64,000 nt of DNA from JALSRK01 sp964461995 (lineage in GTDB: Bacteria > Acidobacteriota > Terriglobia > Bryobacterales > Bryobacteraceae). Below the pieces are notes generated by a model. That model was given only the letters and a program-made list of their open reading frames with translations, made no database searches and was not told the DNA's origin. Positions 7,816 to 15,293 of the stretch are shown piece after piece (within the stretch, counting starts at the first letter, position 1; each line of letters begins with the position of its first letter). The position numbers and the translations under genes were made by a program. The DNA lies in NCBI GenBank assembly GCA_964461995.1, contig CAYWXL010000001.1, positions 1 to 64,000 of the forward strand. The letters are read 5' to 3'.

Positions 7816-8961
7816 ATGCACCGCTCGACTGCCTTCTTGCCTTTCGTTCTATGGCTTACGGCCATCCCCTCCACCGCCGGGGCCGGCCCGGTCAGCGAAG
7901 AACAGGTCCGCCAGGTCCACCGCTCGGCGCTGCTCATCGATCTGCACAACGACGTGACGAGCGAGACGGTCAAGGGGCTCGATATCGCCCTGAGGCGGTC
8001 CAAAGGGCACACCGACCTGCCCCGGCTCCGCGAGGGGGGTGTCGGAGCAGTCTTCTTCGCCGCTTATGTCTCACGCCGCTACGTGCCGATGGGGCGAACG
8101 GCGCACCGGCTCCTCGAGATGATCGACACCATACGCTACGACATTGTCGAAAAGCACCCAGACGACTTCGTGCTGGCCCTCACCGCCGACGATGTCGAGC
8201 GGGCGCACCGGGAAGGCAAGATCGCGGCGCTGATCGGCATCGAAGGCGGCCACGCCATCGAGGACAGCCTGCGTATCCTGCGCGACAGCTACGCCTTAGG
8301 GGTGCGTTACATGACGCTCACGCACTCGAACACGAACAGTTGGGCGGACTCCTCGGGGGATATGGACGACCCGAAGGTCCGCCACCACGGCGGCTTGACG
8401 AAGTTCGGCCGCGAGGTGATCCAGGAGATGAACCGTCTCGGCATGATGGTGGACATCTCGCACGTCTCCGACGAGACCTTTTGGGACGTGCTCGAGGTCA
8501 GCCGCGCGCCAGTGATCGCCTCCCACTCCTCGTGCCGGGCCATCTCGAACATCGCGCGGAACATGACCGACGAAATGATCCGGGCGCTCGCCAAGAAGGG
8601 CGGCGTAATCCACATCAACTTCGGCTGCGAGTTCCTCTCGCAGGCTTCCGCCGATGCCTCGCCGTACTTCAGCCGCAAGGCGGCGGGCATGGATCCGCGG
8701 AAGGTGCCGCCGGCGACGCTCGACGACGTCGTGGCGCACATCGACCACGTGGTGAAACTCGCGGGCATCGATGCGGTGGGCATCGGCAGCGATTTCGACG
8801 GGGTCAGTTGCACGCCGGTGGGGCTGGAGGACGTCTCGAAGTTCCCCAACTTGACGCGGGCGCTGCTCGAGAAGGGCTACAGCCCGGAAGACATCCGGAA
8901 GATTTACGGAGGCAACACCCTGCGGGTGATGCGGGCGGTCGAGAAGGCCGCCGGGCGGTAG
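7816..8961 (+). CDS. Membrane dipeptidase family (M19) metallopeptidase, secreted
   Basis: A 381-residue renal-dipeptidase-like enzyme that cleaves dipeptides at a binuclear zinc centre. The first about 23 residues form a signal peptide (LPFVLWLTAIPSTAGA). Expected zinc ligands are all present: His44 and Asp46 (DLHND), Glu143 (GIEGGH), His216 (DISHVSDE) and His237 (ASHSSC). The catalytic Asp326 sits in GSDFDG. Length and motif order match the family without truncation. Members also act on D-amino-acid dipeptides, which would fit the D-aminoacylase-like gene near the left edge, but that link is speculation. The following gene starts about 39 bases downstream, and a TAGAAT box overlaps this gene's stop codon. 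Confidence 0.92.
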   Translation: MHRSTAFLPFVLWLTAIPSTAGAGPVSEEQVRQVHRSALLIDLHNDVTSETVKGLDIALRRSKGHTDLPRLREGGVGAVFFAAYVSRRYVPMGRTAHRLLEMIDTIRYDIVEKHPDDFVLALTADDVERAHREGKIAALIGIEGGHAIEDSLRILRDSYALGVRYMTLTHSNTNSWADSSGDMDDPKVRHHGGLTKFGREVIQEMNRLGMMVDISHVSDETFWDVLEVSRAPVIASHSSCRAISNIARNMTDEMIRALAKKGGVIHINFGCEFLSQASADASPYFSRKAAGMDPRKVPPATLDDVVAHIDHVVKLAGIDAVGIGSDFDGVSCTPVGLEDVSKFPNLTRALLEKGYSPEDIRKIYGGNTLRVMRAVEKAAGR

Positions 8962-8999
8962 AATAGTGGATGCCGCAGCGAGGGGGCGAGGGATTCGAG

Positions 9000-11021
9000 A
9001 TGTCCGATAAGGCTTTTCCGGAAAGGCGCGGGGTGGGCCGCCGGCAATTCGTGCGCACCGCCTTGGGGGCAAGCGTAGCGGCGGCCGGGTTTCCGTTCAT
9101 TTCCTGCAGCGGCCGGGCCCGCGAAGTCGAGAAGAAGGTAATCGTGCTCGGCATGGACGGCCTGGATCCCAAGATGGTCCAGACAATGATCGACCTCGGC
9201 CGGGCCCCGAACTTCAAGAAGCTGGCCGAGATGGGGACATTCACACGACTCGGCACTACGATGCCGGCCCTCAGCCCAGTGGCCTGGAGCAGCTTCATCA
9301 CGGGGCTGTCGCCGGGAGGGCACGGCATCGCCGACTTCATCGTGCGCGACCCGGAGACCTACATGCCCTTCTTCTCGATCTGGGAAGCGGAGGAGTCCGG
9401 GCGAGTGCTGTCGCTGGGAGATTATCAATTGCCCCTGGGCGGCGGCAAAGTGGTGAACCGGCGCTACGGCAAGCCGTTCTGGGCCTGGCTGACCGAGCAG
9501 GGCATCCCGGCGTCGGTGATCAAGATCCCTACCAACTTCCCGGTGGAAGCAACGGCCACCCGCGCCATCAGCGGCATGGGCACGCCGGACGTCATCGACT
9601 CGTTCGGGATGTTCAGCTACTATACGACGGACCCGAACGAGCGGTACGAGGAGTTGAGCGGCGGCAACGTCATCCACGTCCAGGAGCGTGAGCACCGCGT
9701 GGACGCCCTCCTCTACGGCCCGGTCAACGCCCTGCGGAAGCCCAAGGACGATTCTGAAGACCCGTTCGTCAACCACACGCGCATCCCCTTCACCGTCCAC
9801 GTCGATCCCTCGGCCGACGTGGTCCGCATCGACATTCAGGGCGAGCGCCTGGTGCTGAACCGGGGTGAATACAGCCCCTGGGTGAGGCTCCGCTTCGAGA
9901 TGCTCCCGCTGGTGAGCAGCGTGGCGGGCATCGCGCGGTTCTACGTCAAGGAGGTCCACCCGCACCTGCGGCTCTACGTGACGCCGATCAACATCGACCC
10001 GGCCGACCAGGCGATGCCGGTGACGCACCCCGAGGAGCTGGGGGCTGAGATCGCTGAGGAGATCGGGCCGTTCTGGACCAAGGGCCTGCCGGCCGATACC
10101 AAAGCCTTCGACTACCGGGTGATCGACGACGAGGGCTACGTCAAGCAGGCCGAGCTGATCCTGAAGGAGCGCCTGGCGCTGTTCGACTACGAGTGGTCGC
10201 GCTTCCGCGGGGGGCTGTTCTACTTCTACATCTCCAGCACCGACCAGGACGCCCACATGCTCTGGCGGAACATGGACAAGACCCACCCGATGCACAAGGC
10301 CGCCGACGTCCGTTTCGCCGGCTACCTGCACCATCTCTACGAGCAGATGGACCGGCTGGTGGGCGAAGTGCTGCCGGCGGTGGACGACAACACGCTGCTG
10401 CTGATCTGCTCGGACCACGGCTTCGCTCAGTTCGGCCGCCAGTTCCATCTGAACACCTGGTTGCGCCGCGAGGGCTACCTGGCGGTGGTGCCGGAGGCCG
10501 AGAAGAAGGAGAAGACGTCGATCCTGGACATCGACTGGTCGCGCACGGCGGCCTACGGGATCGGCTTCAACGGCCTCTACATCAACCAGGAAGGCCGGGA
10601 GAGCCAGGGTTTCATCGGGCCGGGCAAGCGCCTGGAGCTGGCCAAGCGGCTGAAGCGGGAGCTGGAGGCGATCGTCGATCCGGAGACCGGACAGCGGCCG
10701 GTGGCGAAGGTCTACACCCGCGAGGAGGTCTATACCGGCGACTTCACCTTCGAGATGCCGGACCTGCTGGTGGGCTACACGCCCGGCTACCGGGCGGCAG
10801 CTTCGTCGGTGCTGGGCGAAACGGGCGACGTCATCCTGGACGTGAACCCCTACGCCTGGAGTGGCGACCACTCGATGGCACGGGATCTGGTTCCGGGGAC
10901 GCTGTTTGCCAGCCGGCGCTTGAAGCGGACCGAAGCAACGATTCTGGACCTGCCGGTGACGATCCTGGATTACTTCGGGTTGCCCAAGCCGCCAGAGATG
11001 CTGGGCGAATCGCTGCTCTAA
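9000..11021 (+). CDS. Tat-exported alkaline phosphatase-superfamily phosphodiesterase/nucleotide pyrophosphatase
   Basis: A 673-residue protein with a twin-arginine signal (GRRQFVRTALGA, Arg14-Arg15) followed by a lipobox-like FISC (Cys36), so it should be a folded-exported lipoprotein. The catalytic domain is of the type I phosphodiesterase/nucleotide pyrophosphatase kind. Metal Asp53 is in GMDGLD, the nucleophile position is Ser92 in PALSPVAWSS, and further metal ligands are in STDQDAH, CSDHGF and SGDHS. An insertion between about residues 225 and 380 is beta-rich. I chose ATG 9000 because GAGGG precedes it; an ATG 30 bases earlier has no ribosome site. The natural substrate is unknown. Confidence 0.85.
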   Translation: MSDKAFPERRGVGRRQFVRTALGASVAAAGFPFISCSGRAREVEKKVIVLGMDGLDPKMVQTMIDLGRAPNFKKLAEMGTFTRLGTTMPALSPVAWSSFITGLSPGGHGIADFIVRDPETYMPFFSIWEAEESGRVLSLGDYQLPLGGGKVVNRRYGKPFWAWLTEQGIPASVIKIPTNFPVEATATRAISGMGTPDVIDSFGMFSYYTTDPNERYEELSGGNVIHVQEREHRVDALLYGPVNALRKPKDDSEDPFVNHTRIPFTVHVDPSADVVRIDIQGERLVLNRGEYSPWVRLRFEMLPLVSSVAGIARFYVKEVHPHLRLYVTPINIDPADQAMPVTHPEELGAEIAEEIGPFWTKGLPADTKAFDYRVIDDEGYVKQAELILKERLALFDYEWSRFRGGLFYFYISSTDQDAHMLWRNMDKTHPMHKAADVRFAGYLHHLYEQMDRLVGEVLPAVDDNTLLLICSDHGFAQFGRQFHLNTWLRREGYLAVVPEAEKKEKTSILDIDWSRTAAYGIGFNGLYINQEGRESQGFIGPGKRLELAKRLKRELEAIVDPETGQRPVAKVYTREEVYTGDFTFEMPDLLVGYTPGYRAAASSVLGETGDVILDVNPYAWSGDHSMARDLVPGTLFASRRLKRTEATILDLPVTILDYFGLPKPPEMLGESLL

Positions 11022-11034
11022 AGACTGCCCGCTT

Positions 11035-11913
11035 TCAGCCCGCCGCCGAGCGCTTCGCCCGCTCGCCGAGAACCTCATTCAACGAACCCTGGCGATAGCC
11101 TTCGAGATCGATCGTGACGTAGTGGAAGCCCAGAGGCTTGAAGATGGCCGTCAACTTGCAAGCCATCTCGACGTTGAGAGCCCTCTCCATCTCCTCGGGA
11201 GCGAACTCCAGCCGCACCAACTCCCCGTGATAGCGGACGCGGAACTGCCGGAACCCGAGCTGCTTGACGGCCTCCTCGCCGGCCTCGACCTTCTTGATCT
11301 TGTCCGGCGTCACCGATGTGCCATACGGGATGCGGGAACTCAGGCAAGCGGCCGCCGGCCGGTCCCAGAAGGGAAGTCCCGCCTCCCGCGCCAGGGCGCG
11401 GATCTCGATCTTCGTCAGGCCGGCCTCCACCAGCGGGGCCTTTACCCGGTGCTTGCGGGCGGCTTCCTGGCCGGGGCGGTAGTCGCCGAGGTCATCGACG
11501 TTCACCCCATAGACGACGTGGGGGATGCCCTTTTCCTTCTGGACCTCCTCCAGACGGGCGAACAGTTCGTCCTTGCAGTAGAAGCACCGGTCCGGATCGT
11601 TCTTGACGTAGTCGGGGTTCTCGAACTCGCGGGTCTGGATGAACTCGTGGCGGAAACCCAGTTTGCGGGCGTACTCGGCGGCGTCCCGCTTGTGGGATTC
11701 GGGGATGGAAGGCGAGTCGGCGGTGACGGCGAGGGCCTTGTCGCCGAGGGCCTGGTGGGCCGCCCAGGCGAGATAGGCCGAGTCCGTGCCGCCGGAATAG
11801 GCGACGATGACACTGCCGAGGTCGCGCAGAATGGCGAAGAGCCGCTCCTGCTTGGCTTTGACCTTCTCGAGATCGACTTTCGGTGGGGGTCCCAGAGCCA
11901 CCAGCGAGTTCAT
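11035..11913 (-). CDS. larE: ATP-dependent sacrificial sulfur transferase LarE
   Basis: A 292-residue PP-loop enzyme. The ATP-pyrophosphatase loop SGGTDS lies at residues 40-45. A CxxC in DRCFYC (Cys110/113) and the AAACLSSRIPYG block (Cys190) match LarE. In lactobacilli LarE donates a cysteine sulfur to build the nickel-pincer nucleotide cofactor of lactate racemase; Cys190 is in the corresponding sacrificial position. No larA, larB or larC gene lies in the window, so the partner genes are elsewhere or it serves another pathway. A TACAAT box at 11920-11925 lies six bases before the ATG, which suggests a leaderless mRNA. Confidence 0.88.
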   Translation of the reverse strand: MNSLVALGPPPKVDLEKVKAKQERLFAILRDLGSVIVAYSGGTDSAYLAWAAHQALGDKALAVTADSPSIPESHKRDAAEYARKLGFRHEFIQTREFENPDYVKNDPDRCFYCKDELFARLEEVQKEKGIPHVVYGVNVDDLGDYRPGQEAARKHRVKAPLVEAGLTKIEIRALAREAGLPFWDRPAAACLSSRIPYGTSVTPDKIKKVEAGEEAVKQLGFRQFRVRYHGELVRLEFAPEEMERALNVEMACKLTAIFKPLGFHYVTIDLEGYRQGSLNEVLGERAKRSAAG

Positions 11914-12071
11914 GTCTTGATTGTAGCGTAGCCGCGCTCGCGGAGAATGTTACGATTCGCCCACTTGTTACGGCTCTCCAGCACGTTGCCATCGCCCCGC
12001 AGGACTGCCCTGCGGCGAGCAGAACACCCCCCAACGAGGTTTGCGTTTCTCCGGGAAAACGGCTGGAGGCG

Positions 12072-12149
12072 TGGTACGCCCGGCAGGATTCGAACCTGCG
12101 ACCTCTTGCTCCGGAGGCAAGCGCTCTATCCGGGCTGAGCTACGGGCGC
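12072..12149 (-). tRNA. tRNA-Arg (anticodon CCG), CCA encoded
   Basis: The minus strand folds into a full cloverleaf: 7-bp acceptor (GCGCCCG with CGGGCGT, one G-U pair), D-arm GCTC/GAGC, anticodon stem CTTGC/GCAAG with loop CTCCGGA giving anticodon CCG, a five-base variable region and T-arm GCAGG/CCTGC with loop TTCGAAT. Discriminator A is followed by genome-encoded CCA (12072-12074). A TACAAT box at 12163-12168 is well placed as its -10 element. No integrase or attachment duplication is seen around it. Confidence 0.97.
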
Positions 12150-12354
12150 CCGATCACTCATTATTGTACGACGCCGCCCCCGCCGAAGGAAAGCGCCCCC
12201 GTCCCACGCCGCCAGGAGGGAGGTCCACCGGTATCTCGGCCCGCCTGGCGGCCCTGCGCCTTGCTGAGACGGCCGCCCGGGCGCGTGCGCTCGCGACCAG
12301 TTCACATCCGCCCTCGGCTCCGTGGTAGGACAGTTATGTGCGGAGGATGCCAGA

Positions 12355-12867
12355 TTGAAACGTCGCGAGATCTTGAAAAGCGCTTTGCTCGGCATCGGTG
12401 TGTGGAAAACCGGGACCGCGCAGATCCGGGTGCAGAAACAACTCGTACCCGGTCCAGGCCCCGTTTCGGAGTCCCAGCCGCTGGACTGGAAGCCGTCGCT
12501 CTTCGATGACCACCAGGCCAAGACCGTCGAGGCTCTGGCCGAACGCATCATCCCTGGCGCTCGGGAGGCGAAAGTGGCCGAGTACATCGACCTTGTTCTC
12601 CACGACGGTCCCGCGGAGCCGCGAAACGCATTTCTCGAAGGGCTGGGCCGGCTCGATGGACTGGCGATCCGGACTTACCGGAAGCCATTCCTTCGGTGCG
12701 GCGAAGACGAGCAGACCGCCCTGCTGCGGCAGATCGAGGACACCAGCTTCTTCCGCCAGCTCAAAAAACTCACCGTGGAGGGGTATTACACCTCGGAGGC
12801 GGGGATCGAAGAGCTGAACCGGGGCGGAGTCCCGGAAAGCTACGGGTGCCCCCATTCGGCACATTAA
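12355..12867 (+). CDS. Gluconate 2-dehydrogenase subunit 3-like protein, Tat-exported
   Basis: A 170-residue protein of the gluconate 2-dehydrogenase subunit 3 family, the small accessory subunit that is exported together with a GMC-type flavoprotein. I chose the TTG at 12355. It has a GGAGG site eight bases upstream and opens directly with a twin-arginine signal, KRREILKSALLG. The closing motif, with YYTSEAG and then YGCPH, is typical of the family. The flavoprotein partner gene starts 34 bases downstream. A cytochrome c subunit, present in some three-part complexes, is missing here. Confidence 0.82.
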   Translation: MKRREILKSALLGIGVWKTGTAQIRVQKQLVPGPGPVSESQPLDWKPSLFDDHQAKTVEALAERIIPGAREAKVAEYIDLVLHDGPAEPRNAFLEGLGRLDGLAIRTYRKPFLRCGEDEQTALLRQIEDTSFFRQLKKLTVEGYYTSEAGIEELNRGGVPESYGCPHSAH

Positions 12868-12901
12868 GCCCACCGAGAACACTCGAAGAGAGAATCCAAC
12901 A

Positions 12902-14578
12902 ATGCAGATCATAACCAGGGGAAACGACGTTTTCGATGCCGTGGTCGTAGGCTCCGGATGCACCGGAGGCTGGGCGGCGAAGAAGCTCACCGAAGCGGGG
13001 ATGAAGGTGGCGCTGCTCGAAGCCGGCCCGGAAGTGACACCGCGGGATTTCACCGAACACGTCGAACCTTATCAGCTCAAGTACCGCGGCCACTCGCCGC
13101 GTATCGCCGAGCGCCGTCCGATCCAAAGCAAGGTCTACGCCTGCCGGGAATCGAACTATCACTGGTTCGTGGACGATATCGAGAATCCGTACACGACGCC
13201 GAAAGACAAGCCGTTCTATTGGATCCGGATGCGGGTATTGGGCGGCCGCTCACTCAGTTGGGGCCGGCAGAGCTACCGGATGAGCGACCTCGACCTCAAG
13301 GCGGCAAGCCACGACGGCTATGGCGAGGACTGGCCGATCTCCTACGACGACCTCGTCCCCTATTACGAAGAAGTCGAACGCTACATCGGCATCAGCGGCC
13401 AGGCCGAAGGGCTGCCGCAGTTGCCGGACTCTGTCTTTCTGCCGCCGATGGAGATGACCTGCGGCGAGAAGATCCTCCGCGAGGCGGTGATGAAGAAAAT
13501 GGGGCGGACGGTCACCATCGGGCGCGTCGCCGTCCTGACCCGCCCGCATAACGGGCGCGCCGCGTGCCACTACTGCGGTCCATGCGAGCAGGGGTGCATC
13601 ACCTATTCCTACTTCGCCAGCCTCTTCACCACGATCAAGGCGGCGCTGGCCACTGGCCGGCTGACGCTGATCACGGACGCCGTCGCCAGCCACGTCGTCA
13701 TGGACAGAACGACTGGAAAGGCTGCTGGGGTAGCGTACATCGAACGGAAGACTCGGGTCCCCCGCGAGGTCCGCGCCCGCGTCGTGGTGCTGTGCGCTTC
13801 TACATTGGAATCCACGCGGATCTTGCTGAATTCGGCTCCCGGAGGGTTGGCGAACTCTTCCGGCACGCTCGGACGCTACCTGATGGACCACATCTACCGG
13901 GGCGGCGCCACCGGAGAGATGCCGATGTTGAAAGCGAAACCGTGGTACGGCCCGCCGCGCCGGCCAAACGGGATCTATATCCCCAGGTTCCGCAACGTGG
14001 ATCGACCGATGACCAATGGCTTCATCCGCGGCTACGGGTACCAGGGCTGGAGCCGGCCGGAATTTGCCTTCGACGCCCCGGGCTTCGGCAGCGAGTTCAA
14101 ACGGGCCGTGAGAGAAAAGGCCCGTTGGGTGATCGGACTGGGGTTGTGGGCCGAGTGCCTTGCCCGGTGGGAGAACTACGTGGAGATCGATCCGGAACGC
14201 ACGGACGCCTGGGGCATCCCGACGCTCAAGATCCACATGAGCTGGAGCGACAACGAACTGAGGCTCTACGAAGACGCCCGGCAGCAGGCGGCGGAAATGC
14301 TGGAGGCGGCCGGCGCCAAGAATATCCAGACTTACGGCGACGAACCCTCCGTACCCGGATTCTGCATCCACGAGGTTGGTACGGCTCGAATGAGCGCGGA
14401 CCCCAAGAAGGGGGTCGTAAACGGCTTTTGCCAGGCCCACGACGTCAAGAATCTGTTTGTCACGGACGGCGCCTGCTGGGTCTCGATCGGCTGCCAGAAC
14501 CCCACACTGACGATGATGGCCATCACGGCCCGGGCGAGCGACTACATCATCGACCGCTACCGCAAGCAGGAGCTGTAG
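12902..14578 (+). CDS. GMC family FAD oxidoreductase (sugar/alcohol dehydrogenase large subunit)
   Basis: A 558-residue glucose-methanol-choline oxidoreductase. The FAD-binding GxGxxG reads VVGSGCTGGWAAKKL near the N-terminus, an internal Cys-rich stretch CHYCGPCEQGC (about residues 222-232) is typical of gluconate/fructose dehydrogenase large subunits, and the C-terminal signature has HEVGTARM and, later, NPTLTMMAITARA. It lacks its own signal peptide, so it is probably exported by riding on the Tat signal of the subunit-3 protein encoded just upstream. The oxidised sugar or polyol is not predictable. The ribosome site (AGAGAG) is moderate. Confidence 0.9.
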   Translation: MQIITRGNDVFDAVVVGSGCTGGWAAKKLTEAGMKVALLEAGPEVTPRDFTEHVEPYQLKYRGHSPRIAERRPIQSKVYACRESNYHWFVDDIENPYTTPKDKPFYWIRMRVLGGRSLSWGRQSYRMSDLDLKAASHDGYGEDWPISYDDLVPYYEEVERYIGISGQAEGLPQLPDSVFLPPMEMTCGEKILREAVMKKMGRTVTIGRVAVLTRPHNGRAACHYCGPCEQGCITYSYFASLFTTIKAALATGRLTLITDAVASHVVMDRTTGKAAGVAYIERKTRVPREVRARVVVLCASTLESTRILLNSAPGGLANSSGTLGRYLMDHIYRGGATGEMPMLKAKPWYGPPRRPNGIYIPRFRNVDRPMTNGFIRGYGYQGWSRPEFAFDAPGFGSEFKRAVREKARWVIGLGLWAECLARWENYVEIDPERTDAWGIPTLKIHMSWSDNELRLYEDARQQAAEMLEAAGAKNIQTYGDEPSVPGFCIHEVGTARMSADPKKGVVNGFCQAHDVKNLFVTDGACWVSIGCQNPTLTMMAITARASDYIIDRYRKQEL

Positions 14579-14604
14579 CGCCACGGCTCCAGTATCCTGG
14601 TCCC

Positions 14605-15099
14605 GTGAGAGGCACAATCGTTTCCGTAAACATCTCGGCCGGCGGCATCCCGAAACAGCCGGTGGAAGAAGCATTCATCGGCCCCTTGGGCTTGGAAGGC
14701 GATCAGGTCGCCCACCCCGAAGTGCACGGCGGCCCGCAGCAGGCCGTGCTGATCCTCACGGCGGACGCCATCGAGGAACTCAAGCGCGCTGGCTATCCCG
14801 TCTTTCCTGGCGCCCTTGGCGAGAACTTGACAGTGGAAGGGCTCGACCGGCGGCAGATGCGTCCGGGCCAGCGCTACCGCATGGGAGACGCGATCCTCGA
14901 GATCACCAAACTGCGGCGGCCCTGCCGGGCCATCGAGGTGTACGGCCCGGAGATCGTCCGGGCGGTCTACGATGATCGGGTGAAAGCAGGCGACCCGGCC
15001 TCGCCCCGCTGGGGTCTCGGCGGCTTCTATGCGGCGGTGGTTCGGCCTGGCCGCGTGAGTGTGGGTGCGCCGGCCGTGCTTCTCGAAATGGCCGCGTGA
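14605..15099 (+). CDS. MOSC domain protein
   Basis: A 164-residue protein built of one MOSC domain, related to the C-terminus of molybdenum cofactor sulfurase and to YiiM/YuaD. Visible family blocks are HGGPQQAV (41-48), GENLTVEGLD (72-81) and LRRPCRAIE, with Cys107 in the sulfur-carrying position. MOSC proteins handle molybdenum-cofactor-linked sulfur or reduce N-hydroxylated compounds. I chose the GTG at 14605 since it starts the first beta strand; the frame is open far upstream only because it is a shadow of the GMC gene. The ribosome site is poor, and the gene may be translated with the GMC gene ending 27 bases earlier. Confidence 0.85.
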   Translation: MRGTIVSVNISAGGIPKQPVEEAFIGPLGLEGDQVAHPEVHGGPQQAVLILTADAIEELKRAGYPVFPGALGENLTVEGLDRRQMRPGQRYRMGDAILEITKLRRPCRAIEVYGPEIVRAVYDDRVKAGDPASPRWGLGGFYAAVVRPGRVSVGAPAVLLEMAA

Positions 15100-15189
15100 G
15101 CGGTCCCCGGCCGGGCGCCGGGCGGTGAATGTTCTCCCCGGGTCTCTTCCCATCGCCAGCTCCCACGTAAGTGATTCAGAGCAATCCCG

Positions 15190-15195
15190 TATAAT
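15190..15195 (+). promoter_or_regulatory. Perfect TATAAT -10 box ahead of the trehalose synthase gene
   Basis: A consensus TATAAT lies at 15190-15195, about 100 bases before the ATG at 15294, inside a locally AT-rich spacer. No good TTGACA-type -35 is found 16-18 bases upstream, so the gene may use an extended -10, an activator or an alternative sigma factor, as would suit a stress-induced osmoprotectant gene. That last point is inference. Confidence 0.4.
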
Positions 15196-15293
15196 TAAGA
15201 AGACTGCGCAATCGGAAATCGTAGCGGCAGAATCCCTGACTTCCGAAGCGCTTGCGGGGAACACGGAGCCTCGGCCCGTTCTCCTGCCCAAAG

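Noticed and set aside
8904..11078. 724-codon minus-strand frame
   Set aside because: Antisense to the Tat-exported phosphodiesterase; His/Val/Arg-rich nonsense composition without domains.
12072..12149. tRNA-Arg as an integration site of a mobile element
   Set aside because: No integrase, no duplicated 3' end of the tRNA and ordinary composition on both sides.
11883..12509. Overlapping plus-strand frames across 11.9-12.5 kb
   Set aside because: They run through the tRNA-Arg gene on the other strand and the start of the gluconate-dehydrogenase subunit gene.
13564..14604. N-terminal 347 codons of an open frame leading into the MOSC gene
   Set aside because: Shadow of the GMC oxidoreductase; only the part from the GTG at 14605 shows MOSC motifs.
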